From: a virus
Strand: one strand, 5' to 3'
IMG/VR virus record: IMGVR_UViG_3300025168_000480
Location: 1 to 28,281 of that record
Length of the DNA stretch: 28,281 bases
A program made the position numbers and the translations under genes. The notes beneath the pieces are model-generated. The model had not been told where the DNA came from, searched no databases, and saw nothing but the letters and a program-made list of their open reading frames with translations. Within the stretch, counting starts at the first letter, position 1; every line of letters starts with the position of its first letter. Below are positions 1 to 10,100 of the stretch, in pieces.

Positions 1-555
1 TATATCAGTCGTTACTTCACCAGGTAATTTGAATCCTACATCAGTAGTTGCACTCTCTACAGAGCCATGGTACAGAGCAATTTTAGTTTTATCGGTTTTT
101 ATATTTTTAGATAATATATAATCTTCAGGATCATTAAAAACTGACATAACATTAAATACACAATCAGCTATCTCATATAATCCATTATCTTTAAGATAAT
201 AAAAATTATCTAAATGTAAAGAGTCAACTATAGGTGATAATGCATCCAGTCTGTTTTTATTATTAAGATTACAATCATGATTACCGGCTATAAGTATAGT
301 TGGTGCTATCTTGCTTAATTTAGTAAATAGATCAGAAGTCATCTCAATTAACTCTGGACTCATCTCAGTTTTAGCGTGAGCTATATCTCCTGCTAAATAT
401 ATTAAAGAATTTTCTGGTAAGTTATCTTTTAAATCTTTATACAGTTTTCTAAATACCTGCTTATACTCTTTATGACGTCTAAGATTACGTATATGTACAT
501 CAGCTATATGTGCTATACATTCTACTTTTTTAAAACCTACATCTATACTATTCAA
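1..555 (-). CDS. 47: Recombination endonuclease subunit gp47-like (SbcD/Mre11 metallophosphoesterase), C-terminus off the window
   Basis: A frame open to the left edge encodes about 185 residues of a calcineurin-like metallophosphoesterase. Visible motifs are IADVH (Asp and His metal ligands, near residue 20), LAGDIAH and IAGNHD, followed later by YHGS. This order is the signature of T4 gp47, the nuclease partner of gp46 in recombination-dependent replication and DNA-end resection. The start chosen is TTG at 555-553: it is the first start-like codon in frame, it has AAGGAG 8 nt upstream, and it overlaps the primase stop as TTGA. The upstream ATG at about 561 is in the primase frame. A gp46-like ATPase would be expected further left, outside the window. 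Family assignment is firm; the T4 name rests on motifs plus the neighbouring primase. Confidence 0.85.
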   Translation of the reverse strand, partial: MNSIDVGFKKVECIAHIADVHIRNLRRHKEYKQVFRKLYKDLKDNLPENSLIYLAGDIAHAKTEMSPELIEMTSDLFTKLSKIAPTILIAGNHDCNLNNKNRLDALSPIVDSLHLDNFYYLKDNGLYEIADCVFNVMSVFNDPEDYILSKNIKTDKTKIALYHGSVESATTDVGFKLPGEVTTDI

Positions 556-1472
556 ATCATCTTCTCCTTAATTTTCATCTCCATTAATTTATATGACGTT
601 AACCCTTCACTATCCTGTATTAATGAATTAACTTTTGAAAAACCTAAATCGCTAGGATCTTCTTCTTCTAAATTAATTAATGTAACTGATACACCGTTAT
701 TTATAAAATACTCACAACTCTGCAATGCTTTTGATCGTGCATCTCTATCAAGAGCTATATTAATATTCTTAACATTATTTTCAACTACTGCTTTTTTTAA
801 CTTTTCTAAAACTATTTTACCAAATAACGGTATTGCATTACGCTTTACTGCTAAAGCATCGAACACCCCTTCTACTACCGTTATAGGTTGACTCCAGTCT
901 ATATACAATTCAAATCCTATTATATCTTTTGATACTTTAGGATTTTTATGTTTAAACGTAGCATCATAGTAATATGATCTACCAGTAAAAAAATTTAATG
1001 AACCATCTTTATCATAACTCGGTATAATTACCATTTTACTATAAGGCCCTGTTTCACAGTAACCTATATTATATCTTAAAATATCTTCACGAGATATACC
1101 TCGTTTTTTTAAATAACTTAATGCATTCCAAAACTCTGGATTACTGCTATCAACTGTAAGGAATGATTTAAACTCTTGTGGTAGTGATAAGTCATCATAT
1201 GATTTTTTAACTGACGTAGTAGCGACATAACCAGTAAATTGTTGAAGCTTTTCTATATGCATTTTAGATGCTTTAAGCTTTTTGAACAAATGATATAAAC
1301 TTCGACCTTTAACACCGCATACCCAACATTGCCACATTTGAGTTCTTAAATTAACTTGAAGTTTCTTTTTTGAATGATGGCAGAATGCACAATGAAACGC
1401 TACTTCATCGTTTTGCAGTGGTCTACCTCTATTAAGTAAAGATTCAAGTAAAGTCTGTAGTTTTTTAAGCAT
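552..1472 (-). CDS. 61: DNA primase, gp61/DnaG-like (zinc ribbon plus Toprim)
   Basis: The 306-aa product would synthesise RNA primers for lagging-strand replication. An N-terminal zinc ribbon is visible with C28-x2-C31 and C49-x2-C52. A middle segment carries FTGRSYY (about 162-168), as in DnaG-type cores. The Toprim fold follows, with VVEGVFDAL (E201, D205), ALDRDA (241-245) and DPSDLG for metal binding. Its length is close to T4 gp61 (about 340 aa). No helicase domain is fused, so a separate gp41-like helicase is expected elsewhere. There is no Shine-Dalgarno; instead the 12-mer TTTTCGTATATT ends 5 nt before the ATG, suggesting its own promoter and possibly a leaderless message. The 3' end overlaps the gp47 start (TTGA), so the two are probably translationally coupled. 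Confidence 0.88.
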   Translation of the reverse strand: MLKKLQTLLESLLNRGRPLQNDEVAFHCAFCHHSKKKLQVNLRTQMWQCWVCGVKGRSLYHLFKKLKASKMHIEKLQQFTGYVATTSVKKSYDDLSLPQEFKSFLTVDSSNPEFWNALSYLKKRGISREDILRYNIGYCETGPYSKMVIIPSYDKDGSLNFFTGRSYYYDATFKHKNPKVSKDIIGFELYIDWSQPITVVEGVFDALAVKRNAIPLFGKIVLEKLKKAVVENNVKNINIALDRDARSKALQSCEYFINNGVSVTLINLEEEDPSDLGFSKVNSLIQDSEGLTSYKLMEMKIKEKMI

Positions 1473-1477
1473 ATACT

Positions 1478-1489
1478 AATATACGAAAA
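1478..1489 (-). promoter_or_regulatory. Repeated 12-mer TTTTCGTATATT upstream of primase
   Basis: On the coding strand the 12-mer ends 5 nt before the primase ATG. It is identical to copies at 22070-22081, 22614-22625 and 25242-25253. Read as a promoter, TATATT is the -10 box and transcription would start at or next to the ATG. It could instead be an operator or an RNA-level element. Confidence 0.55.
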
Positions 1490-1513
1490 TAATCATTAAT
1501 AACAAACGTTATT

Positions 1514-1924
1514 TTAATTTTTTTCGTTATACCATGCAGTTGGTATAGATTTATCTGCCCAAATAATATCATTTTTAATACAAAAGTCTGCATATGTAGT
1601 TTTACTGCCTTTACGTATCTTACCTTTAGAGTTTTGAAAAACTAATCTGATATCTAGTTCAGGGTGTTGCTTTTTTATTAATAGATGTTTTTTTCTATCT
1701 TCTAGAACCCAACGACCTTTAGTTTCTACTAATATACCATTAGGTAATGTAAAGTCGATTGTGTATGTATGATTAGTTTCTGGTTTTATATACGGAATTA
1801 CGGTTGTTTCATATTCAAACTTAACCTTTGCCTCAGTGAGTTGCTCAGATACTTTGTGTTCGAATCCGCTTCTATAGCCATGCTTGATAGCATTTGCTCT
1901 TGCTTTTGAAATTTTTCTTGCCAT
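1514..1924 (-). CDS. T7 endonuclease I-like Holliday junction resolvase
   Basis: The 136-aa protein matches phage T7 endonuclease I (gp3, 149 aa) in length and active-site layout. Visible elements are SGFEHKV (E22), TIDFTL (D57) and VETKGRW (E67, K69). These correspond to E20, D55, E65 and K67 of the T7 enzyme with a constant offset of two residues. Such enzymes cleave branched DNA, resolving recombination intermediates before packaging. T4 itself uses the unrelated endonuclease VII (gp49), so this is a functional replacement. The N-terminus is basic. No strong Shine-Dalgarno precedes the ATG. A 6-bp hairpin lies just upstream, across the end of the neighbouring fiber-like gene. The primase gene follows 41 nt downstream. 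Confidence 0.82.
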   Translation of the reverse strand: MARKISKARANAIKHGYRSGFEHKVSEQLTEAKVKFEYETTVIPYIKPETNHTYTIDFTLPNGILVETKGRWVLEDRKKHLLIKKQHPELDIRLVFQNSKGKIRKGSKTTYADFCIKNDIIWADKSIPTAWYNEKN

Positions 1925-1941
1925 AACGTTTACTATAATAA

Positions 1942-1958
1942 ATAGGTTATTTACCTAT
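1942..1958 (-). terminator. Small hairpin across the stop codon of the LamG protein gene
   Basis: ATAGGT (1942-1947) and ACCTAT (1953-1958) form a perfect 6-bp stem with a 5-nt loop, overlapping the stop of the 1038-aa gene. The following bases on the coding strand are T/A-rich but lack a clean T run. It marks the boundary between the structural block and the replication genes and could be a weak terminator or a processing site. Confidence 0.3.
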
Positions 1959-4900
1959 CAAACCGCACTACAAACGTCATATCCACGTTTTGCAGTTTTT
2001 GAATTGGTTTAGCTAATTTAGCTACTGCTAACATTCTACCAAATTCATCGTACAGTCCGACTGTAGTAAGATAAGGATTAAACTCAGGTTTAGTTGCAAA
2101 ATCTCTCAACTCTTCTGAATTAGTAACATTACCGCATTCATCTATTATAGGTTTTAATAAAGTTGGATTTAGAGATAAATTAAAGTCAGAAGCTTTTGTA
2201 TGACATTTTATTTTATGCTCATATATCCGTCTAGTATTCTTTAATGATAATTTAAAATTCTCACTAAAAATAGCTGCAGTTGAGTTACCAATAGTTGCAG
2301 TACCTTCATGTAGAGATCCTGAAAAGTATCTTGGATAATTTGTATTAGTTAATGATAATAAACCTTGTTCGTAAAAAGTATTACCTACTGCATCTTCTTG
2401 ATACGCAGTTGACTCTTTCCAGCTATTATCATATAACGAAAGTACTTGACCTTCAGTCAAAGATGTATTATAGAATCTTATCTCATCTAAAGAGCCACTA
2501 AATGGCTTAACTGGGTATGGAAATGTGTGAGTTATATTAGATCCAGTTACCCAACCTAATCCGTCATCACCTAAGAATATATCAGATTCATTATCTGTAC
2601 AGCCAAGAGAGTCAACTACAGTTCTGTCTAATTTACCGTTAATCCAAAGATTAAGTACATCACCTGCCTTTTCTAGTACTATATGATTATCAACTAAAGG
2701 AGCTAAAGGTAATTTAGATTCTAAAACTGTCGTCTTTTTTCCATCAGACCGTCTAACTACTAAAGTATTAATTTTATTTGATTCACAATATTCTATATCC
2801 TCCCCATCTTGCTGAAAATGAGTATTTTTTAGTTCAATATTGTATGGGTATGTATCGTTAACACCTTTGTTAGAAAATTCTTGAAAGTATTGACCTGAGG
2901 AGTTATCTAGTTTAGAGATATTACTCAATCCAGTTTTAGTTATTAAAGTTACATAATCTCTACCTGCAGTAGAGCCGGATATCATATTAAAACAAGGTAT
3001 CCTAGTACCTCCTGCATTACCACCTGCACCAGTAGTCTCATACCGTTCAGTACGTAATATTGTATTAATTCCAGGTATTTGATTTTCAGGTATTTTAACC
3101 CAAAAACTTATTGCAAATCCTCGAGGGTGTCCTAAATTTAATTTTGTATGATGTGGTATTTTTACACTACCACTATTATTAAACTGAGCACGAATACCAG
3201 ATTGAACTGATGATTGATAGTAATTTATAGAATCAGCTGATCGTATAGAGCCACTTTGTGCGAATACTGCAATACCGGGTGTATATTTTACTTTATCTGA
3301 AATACCGTGATTTTTGTATGTTGATAAATCTTTAACTTTAGTAGGTCCTAAACCTCTGTGTAATAGTATATCTGAAGATCCGCTTGTTTGATTTAAAATA
3401 GTAAATAACTCGTTAAAGCCATAATACCCTACTAGATTACTTTCACTTACAAAATTATTAGAATCAATGCCTTTATCTATAAAATTACCGTAACCATCAT
3501 CTAATAAGTCAAAGGAAGCAGTCATTGGTGCTATTTGATCTAACCGTAAATATGGATGTTTGTAAAGAGTTGTTAAGTGTGTATCTGTTAACGAAGATTC
3601 ATAAAATCGTATATCATCCATTGAGCCTGTAAAAGCGTTCATTTTAGTATCAGCTCCAGGGTTAGCAGTTTGAGTTGCTCCAAGTGAATAGGAACCAGAT
3701 GCACCCACATATAAACTTCTATCATATTGTATAGAAGAAGTAACTGCACGGTATATTTCGTTTGACCATGAATGTGATGGTAAGTTAGCTGTACCAGGCT
3801 CTATAGACTGAGTTGCGTAACCTACCTGTTTTATTACAGTATAACCTCTATGATTGTTAGGGTCAGGTCTAAAAATACGTAGAGTGGTTTTAGCAGGTGA
3901 ATGACCCCAAGGTGGTAGTTCTTGGTATTGAGATCCTGAAGTACCTAAGAATGCATCACCTGGCCAAAATTCTTGCTGTACACTGATAAGGTTCCATGAA
4001 CCAGTTGCTAATCCAAACCCTTTATCTATTGCAGCTTGTATAGTACTGTCAGTTGCATTTGACCCAGTTGCTCCCCAGAACATTTGTAATGGTAACAACC
4101 CTTTAGGATTATTTGTATAACTATCATAAGAACTAGTTAGCATATTTAATTCGAAGTATGCGTTTTTATCTCTAGTAATAATAGTACTCTGTCCAGGAGC
4201 TCCAGTTACATTATTTGGCATCTCGTTCCAATCAGGTGGATTAACCCACATAGTAATATTATAAACCGGCATACCATGAGATGCATTATTACCTAATGCT
4301 TGCCCTCCTTCATAAGTCCACCAATTAGCTACACTTGAACCTGTAAAATCAGCTGCTGGCTTTAATCGTAGTCCGTTACCAGTATTATATGAATGAGTTA
4401 GTTCACTTCCTGGTCTACCATTTACTGTATCATATCCATTAACTTTAAATAATATACTACCTGTACCGACTAGAGCTTGTGAGCCAGTGAGTATTTGAAA
4501 TCCAGTTTCACCTGAACTTGTAGCTTGTTGCAACGCAGTAGTACCATAGAGGTCAACTAAACCACTTTGTGAGCTTTCAAACTCCCAGTGATTTGCAATT
4601 AATGGTGGGGTGTTATAAACTGTTGAAGAGGCAGTTATTAATTTTTCTCTATCTAAAGGTAAAGTTTCTATAAAATGATCTTTAAAATTAATAGAGCCTG
4701 AAAGTATCCTTAAATCGTATATTGTAGATGGTACGGATATAATATGAGCTTTCTCGCCTAAAAAACGAGTTTCTCTTTCTGGTAAATTACCGCCAAAGTT
4801 TTTGCTAGGATTATCAGGATTTCTATAATATAAATGATTTACACTATCATAAATAATACTTTTATATGTACCGTTTAAATTTTTAGATTCAAGATTTATA

Positions 4901-5067
4901 TTTTTACCGCGGATTGGATCTGCAAAACTATATGAATGATAATTAGCACCTAGAAATTGTGCACCATAACTACTACTATACGTTGAGGCATCTAGAATAT
5001 ATTCCTTATGCACATCGAATGGCGTAATCGTAATATCGTTGTTATCTATTTTTTTAAATACTGACAT
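1951..5067 (-). CDS. Large virion adhesin/tail-fiber-like protein with two LamG-like domains
   Basis: This 1038-aa protein has two concanavalin/LamG-like units, each closing with the characteristic F-S/T-G-S-L/M-D-E/D-I-R-F-Y signature. The first is near residue 485 (FTGSMDDIRFYESSLT) and the second near 860 (FSGSLDEIRFYNTSLT). LamG domains are glycan-binding beta-sandwiches common in marine phage fibers and other virion surface proteins. The composition is rich in Ser, Gly, Thr and Asn, with no signal peptide. The last 75 or so residues resemble the C-terminus of the neighbouring 412-aa protein (shared L/ITTVGLY and LAKP/LSKP motifs), suggesting a common attachment or assembly module. There is no Shine-Dalgarno; a TATAAT lies 8 nt before the ATG. 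Role in host recognition is inferred from domains and location. Confidence 0.75.
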   Translation of the reverse strand: MSVFKKIDNNDITITPFDVHKEYILDASTYSSSYGAQFLGANYHSYSFADPIRGKNINLESKNLNGTYKSIIYDSVNHLYYRNPDNPSKNFGGNLPERETRFLGEKAHIISVPSTIYDLRILSGSINFKDHFIETLPLDREKLITASSTVYNTPPLIANHWEFESSQSGLVDLYGTTALQQATSSGETGFQILTGSQALVGTGSILFKVNGYDTVNGRPGSELTHSYNTGNGLRLKPAADFTGSSVANWWTYEGGQALGNNASHGMPVYNITMWVNPPDWNEMPNNVTGAPGQSTIITRDKNAYFELNMLTSSYDSYTNNPKGLLPLQMFWGATGSNATDSTIQAAIDKGFGLATGSWNLISVQQEFWPGDAFLGTSGSQYQELPPWGHSPAKTTLRIFRPDPNNHRGYTVIKQVGYATQSIEPGTANLPSHSWSNEIYRAVTSSIQYDRSLYVGASGSYSLGATQTANPGADTKMNAFTGSMDDIRFYESSLTDTHLTTLYKHPYLRLDQIAPMTASFDLLDDGYGNFIDKGIDSNNFVSESNLVGYYGFNELFTILNQTSGSSDILLHRGLGPTKVKDLSTYKNHGISDKVKYTPGIAVFAQSGSIRSADSINYYQSSVQSGIRAQFNNSGSVKIPHHTKLNLGHPRGFAISFWVKIPENQIPGINTILRTERYETTGAGGNAGGTRIPCFNMISGSTAGRDYVTLITKTGLSNISKLDNSSGQYFQEFSNKGVNDTYPYNIELKNTHFQQDGEDIEYCESNKINTLVVRRSDGKKTTVLESKLPLAPLVDNHIVLEKAGDVLNLWINGKLDRTVVDSLGCTDNESDIFLGDDGLGWVTGSNITHTFPYPVKPFSGSLDEIRFYNTSLTEGQVLSLYDNSWKESTAYQEDAVGNTFYEQGLLSLTNTNYPRYFSGSLHEGTATIGNSTAAIFSENFKLSLKNTRRIYEHKIKCHTKASDFNLSLNPTLLKPIIDECGNVTNSEELRDFATKPEFNPYLTTVGLYDEFGRMLAVAKLAKPIQKLQNVDMTFVVRFDR

Positions 5068-5086
5068 ATAATTCTATTATATAATA

Positions 5087-5119
5087 ATAAACCCTCTATA
5101 ATAAATATAAAGGGTTTAT
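5087..5119 (-). repeat. Inverted repeat in the leader of the 1038-aa gene
   Basis: ATAAACCCT (5087-5095) and AGGGTTTAT (5111-5119) form a 9-bp stem with a 15-nt AT-only-but-one loop, between the 412-aa and 1038-aa genes. No T run follows on the coding strand, so it is not a standard terminator. It overlaps the candidate promoter immediately upstream. Confidence 0.45.
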
Positions 5120-5144
5120 ATATTTAGGCTATTATTCTAGTCAA
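5117..5144 (-). promoter_or_regulatory. Candidate sigma70-type promoter before the 1038-aa gene
   Basis: On the coding strand TTGACT (5144-5139) is followed after 16 nt by TATATA (5122-5117), close to a -35/-10 pair. The -10 overlaps the 9-bp inverted repeat. In sequence this AT-rich, such matches arise by chance fairly often. Confidence 0.3.
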
Positions 5145-5151
5145 GTAAATA

Positions 5152-6390
5152 TTAAAAGTCAAGTTTAACCTTAATTAATGCTTCTCGGTCAAATGATTTT
5201 ATCAATGGTTTACTTAATTTAGCTGTAGCCAGTAATTCCTGTCTATCATTATATAATCCAACTGTAGTAATATACGATTTAGGATCTTTTATCATAGTTG
5301 GGTGACGTAATGCACCTAAAGATCCAGTTGAGAATGTTGGATTATTACTAAAATTGTAATCTGCATTCTTAACACGTACATAATAAAACGTTGATGTAAC
5401 TTCTTCTTCATTTCTTGCAGCAAATCCATAGCTTGAATTGTATGCTGCAGCTCCTGATATAGCTGTATATAACATTGCATTATATTGATTATTTGTATTC
5501 GAAGCAGTAACTGTTCCTGTTGGAGTGATTCCTCGTTCTTTAAGTCTACCTGGATTAAGTATTATAATTCCAAGATCAGGGTAAACTAAACCGTACCCAC
5601 CAGTTACTCCGTCGTCATCAGTAGTTAACTCACCTCCTGCAATAGTTCCACTAACTACACTATAAACACGTTGACCGTCATTTATAGTTGCATCACCGGT
5701 TCCACTGTTATCAATCAGCTTAGTTATATTACCACCTGTAGTAGATATACCACTACCACTTAATACTAACTCCCAATTACCTGGATCTAATTTTTCTTTA
5801 AGTCTAGCTCTTTGAAAGTTAATAGCTAATATATGTTCTTCATCTACTTTATTATCAAAAGTAAATGTATTATCTCCTGGTGCAAGTAGTAAGTTTTTAT
5901 ACTGAGTATATATTGCTTTAGTTGGAAAATCTTCATTTGTAATTATACTACCACTTCCTTGTTTATGCCCGTATGCAATAGCAAACTGTACTGATGAACC
6001 AACTGCTACTGATGAGCTATTGTATACATCCCAGTAATATCTACCAGCATTAGAGGATGTTTGAGCCGATGCAGTATGAAAAGTAGAGATTTCACCTGTA
6101 CCGTTAGACCAAATTCCTGCAGTAACTTTTTCTTTTCTATTTGATATAACATCGTTACCTACATCAAATCTTGAATATATTTTACCTGTAGTAGTTTTTT
6201 GTTCTAGTGCGTCTCTTTCACGAACTATTTGAGTAGCTAACTTCTGTGCTTCTCTTATAATAGCTCCTTGAGCTGAATCTTGAGTAGAAGGTAACCCATC
6301 AGCTTGTCGTTTTTCTTCCTGAAGCTGATTTTTAATCGCTTCTACTTCTGCAATTTCTTTTTCTATTTGAGCTTTAGTTTTATTAGCCAT
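5152..6390 (-). CDS. Virion structural protein, coiled-coil N-terminus and shared C-terminal module
   Basis: The 412-aa product begins with about 60 residues of charged heptad-like sequence rich in Glu, Lys and Gln, probably a coiled coil that trimerises the protein. A Gly/Ser/Thr-rich beta region follows. The last 70 or so residues (from YNFSNNPTF to the end) resemble the end of the downstream 1038-aa protein, including ITTVGLYNDR and ATAKLSKP. That architecture suits a fiber or fiber-connector protein. AGGG lies about 10 nt before the ATG. It follows the 222-aa gene after 16 nt and is probably co-transcribed with it. I recognise no named family. The structural assignment comes from composition, position and the shared C-terminus. 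Confidence 0.6.
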   Translation of the reverse strand: MANKTKAQIEKEIAEVEAIKNQLQEEKRQADGLPSTQDSAQGAIIREAQKLATQIVRERDALEQKTTTGKIYSRFDVGNDVISNRKEKVTAGIWSNGTGEISTFHTASAQTSSNAGRYYWDVYNSSSVAVGSSVQFAIAYGHKQGSGSIITNEDFPTKAIYTQYKNLLLAPGDNTFTFDNKVDEEHILAINFQRARLKEKLDPGNWELVLSGSGISTTGGNITKLIDNSGTGDATINDGQRVYSVVSGTIAGGELTTDDDGVTGGYGLVYPDLGIIILNPGRLKERGITPTGTVTASNTNNQYNAMLYTAISGAAAYNSSYGFAARNEEEVTSTFYYVRVKNADYNFSNNPTFSTGSLGALRHPTMIKDPKSYITTVGLYNDRQELLATAKLSKPLIKSFDREALIKVKLDF

Positions 6391-6406
6391 GTTTTTTCCC
6401 TATTTC

Positions 6407-7075
6407 TTAAAGATCACCACCTGATGTTGCGACTTGTTGTTTATTAACAGTTACGGTTACAGTTGCTCTACCACCTGTCTCATTACCTATAATTGTTAAA
6501 GTAGCTGTTTTTGATTGTATAGGTTGATTTTTTGCTACTACTCTAAAGCTGAATCCTACTGCTGATACTGATTGAGCTGATTCATCATCTCCTACAAATG
6601 TTGGAACAGTTGCGCCTTGCATTAATACACTTTTAACTGCAGTACCAACTTCTAAAAATGCAACGTCACTATTTGATAAGATTGCTGTATAACCTAATGT
6701 TGAGTTACCGCCTTCAAAATTAGAAGTATTTGGTGATACATCAACTGCATCTCCTCCTGCTACTAAAGTAATTGTAGAATTTGGTACCGTTATAACTGGA
6801 ATACGAGTTGTACTTTTTCGTAAAGTAACTAACTTATATTTCATTGTTTGTGTTTCATCTGGAATAGCTTCTATTAGTGGCATATTATCTATTGCAATAC
6901 CGTAAAAATTGCTACCTAGAGAGTGAGCTGGGTTCCATAATGAATAATCAATTTCATCATCAGCTAATGCAAATTGAGTAATCTTAAATTCGTCTGCTCC
7001 TTTTGCTAAAATTTCACGTCCTTTCTTTGTCAGAATGGCGTCCACTGTAATTGATGTATTGTCTAAATATCCCAT
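6407..7075 (-). CDS. Probable tail/baseplate structural protein, 222 aa
   Basis: The N-terminus (GYLDNTSITVDAILTKKGRE, then LAKG and FKITQFALADDEIDYSLW) matches a type I know only as an unnamed structural protein of marine T4-like phages. The second half is a series of short Val/Thr-rich strands (TVPNSTITLVAGG, then TLTIIGNETGGRATVTVTVN), as in an Ig-like beta-sandwich of about 100 residues. Ig-like domains decorate phage tails and capsids and may bind surfaces weakly. AAGGG lies about 10 nt before the ATG. It sits between the 1494-aa and 412-aa structural genes in the same orientation. The exact place in the virion cannot be told from sequence. Confidence 0.6.
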   Translation of the reverse strand: MGYLDNTSITVDAILTKKGREILAKGADEFKITQFALADDEIDYSLWNPAHSLGSNFYGIAIDNMPLIEAIPDETQTMKYKLVTLRKSTTRIPVITVPNSTITLVAGGDAVDVSPNTSNFEGGNSTLGYTAILSNSDVAFLEVGTAVKSVLMQGATVPTFVGDDESAQSVSAVGFSFRVVAKNQPIQSKTATLTIIGNETGGRATVTVTVNKQQVATSGGDL

Positions 7076-7141
7076 AATTTTTTTCCCTTTATATTCTTTG
7101 TCTTTAATAAATATGATTAAACATTAAAAACTGTTGTTTTT

Positions 7142-10100
7142 TTATTCAATAGTTAAGTTTCCTCTAAAAGATGGATCAGAAGTAATAATCTGATTTGGAT
7201 CTCCTATAGTAAATGAAACTACTGGACCTCTATCTGGAGTCTCAGTACTATTAATATTAAAATCTGGAGCTGTTACTTGTGTTCCAGCATGTCTTGTTCT
7301 ATCTGTACCTGTTGTACCACCTAAATTGTAATCAGATACTTCCGCGAGTACTAATGAGTGGCTAAATGCAAATTTGTTAAACGATCTACCATCTTCAAAA
7401 GCTTTACCTAAGGATGCACTCAGCATTGTATGTGCAGTAGTACCATTACCTTTATAGAAGTATTTAGTAGTTTTTCTAAACTCTGACTTTCTGTATTCAC
7501 CAATATGTAAGAAACTTGCCGATGATACATAGCCGGGTGTCTGAACTTTAATATAGTTACTGGTAGCTGTATTATACCCAGATGAACCTAAACTAGAACT
7601 TTTTTGCAAACTAGTAAATGTGTACTGTGAGCTTGATACTTTGTTAGTAACTCGCAGACTACCATTGATTGGTTCTAGCATTGACCCATTTGTAGTAGAT
7701 GACAAATGAGAAGGTACGCTACTTGTACTACCCTGCTTTTCACGTTCTTTAGCAGCTTGATATGCTATTGTATTTTTACCTATACTTTTAGTATTTTTAT
7801 TAGAAAGAGTTATAATAGGTGAATCACTTGATCCTATAGTTCCGTCTACTGTAGTAGTATTTTGAATAAATTCTGGTTTAGCGCTTGGTGTACTTTGTTG
7901 AGTAATTGCACTAAAAGATTTCATTACCGAGTTAAGAGGTGATACTTGTTTAATATTAATTTTAGTTGGCTTCTTTGATGGTTTACCAAGTTTAGCAACT
8001 AAAACTTGAGGTGGTAGTTGATATCCTAATTGAGTAACTCGCGGCTTATTTACTAGCGGTGAGGTTAACTGCTGAACTTTAGCAACTTGAGCAGTGGTTT
8101 GAGCTATAGGAGCTGGACTACCATCTCCTGATATTGACATTCTACCAGGTGGTGATATCTTAGAACGCTCTATAAAGTGAGGTTCAATTACTACTCCTAA
8201 ATCAGCATTAGCTCTAGCTGGTATAAGTCTTTTAAGCATAGTAAATAGTGACATATCATATAATTTTAATTCATTAAGATAAGTCATTTGATTGGTATCT
8301 TTACTATACTTCTTCCAGTATGAAGTATTAAATCCAGATAAATCTACATATTCAGATTCATATGCTTGTTTTGGATCACCAATAAAATTATCTAAAGGTG
8401 CTCTACCTATATGATCAAAAATATCTTTATTAATTTGATCCGTAGGAGAAAAATATATACCTAACCCGTTACTATCTAGCGCATACTTATCGCTGCTAGG
8501 TAATTCAGCGCGACCTTCTGCACTTAAGTGTCTGAGTAGTTTATTCTCTTCAGTTCGTACTTTATTACTTGTATAACTATTAGGACCTAACTCTGGTGTA
8601 TTAATAAAATAATACTCTTCAGAAAAACCATAAGGTGTAGAGTCGGGGTAGTTAATAGTAGAACCTGATACTGAAAACTCTTGTAAGCTATCCCAGTAGG
8701 TGTACTTTACACGTTGATCAGGTTGTACACTTGCTATAGCTTTTGATGAAGTCTCTTTAGCCGCACTTCCTGAATAATGATTTGCTTTATCACTTAACCT
8801 CAGTCTTAATAATAAATTATTAAATGAATCAGTTGGTCCATTAGAAGAATATAACTCTGTAGCTAGTGTATGATCTACTAATGTAGATTGTGATAAAGGT
8901 GTTGCATAGTATCTTAACTCTTGCATAGAACCGCTAAATGGTATACCAAATGCACCATGCTGTTGGTGATGTACATATGCTGAAGTTTTACTGGATGTAA
9001 CGAACCCACCAAGATACGCTCGTTTACCTGCTTCTAAACTTCCTGACCAAGATTTATTTATAGAACTTGAGTAATATGCATCACTACCGGTTACTGTTAA
9101 GCTACAAGATACATTTTGATCTATAACTTCGTAATCACCGCGCAACGCAGTTAATTCATATTTAAAATTACTTCCGGTATGATAAGACCCTAATGGATGG
9201 GAATTTTTATTTGCATGTCTATTAAGTAGTAAAGTCCACCAACCGTGGCCGATTTGCTTATCATTAGTAGATTCAAATATCCTAGCTTTACCAGTTGATG
9301 CAGATACATACCCTTGAGAGCTAGATAATATCATACTAAAGTGACCGAATTCAGTAAACCCTACGGTGCGACCTTCATGTACTGCACTTGAATGACTTCT
9401 ATGTAAAGTAATACCTAATTCATTGTTTACCTGCCATATTGATTGAGTATGAACTCCTACTGTAGTTTCAGGCCATACTCTAACCTCTACTGCATTAGGA
9501 GTTACATTACTAGATGTAACCCAACCTGCAGTTTTATGGTGAGGTCCCCAGAAGGTATCAACTGCTTGTTGTTGATTAAAGTTTAAGCAATATTTAAAAT
9601 TAGGTTCTTTAAATAAAACTGTTTGCTCACTTTTCTTACTTGAACCATACTCATAAACGGGTAAAATATCTTCTGGTATACCGTAGCAGTTTATTAAGCT
9701 ACGGACTCCGGTCATAGTACCTTTACTTTTTAATAAAAGTGGTAAGTTATTTACAATACGTTTCCAAGTCTCAGCTGTTCTTTGTTGAGCGGTCATTGTG
9801 CGTATAGATGCAGTTGGTGAGCTTTGTATTGAGAAACCATTTTCAGTCTTCCCTAATTTATACTCCCATAGCTCTTGATTAGGGTCACCTGTTAGTAAAT
9901 CAATACCATAAGATTTACCTACATGGTATACTAAATCGTCTGACATACCATGCTTATTTTCATAATTAGTATTATGTAAGCGGTTGTTAAGATCAGTAAA
10001 GAATTTAGTATAAGTCCAAGACACATCATGTGATTGAGCAACTAAATCTAAAAATCTTAAATATGTTTCATTATCATCTTTACCGCGATCACTTAAATAC

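Noticed and set aside
472-891. Plus-strand open frame of 139 codons
   Set aside because: It is antisense to the primase and gp47 genes, whose motifs are clear, and has no plausible protein pattern.
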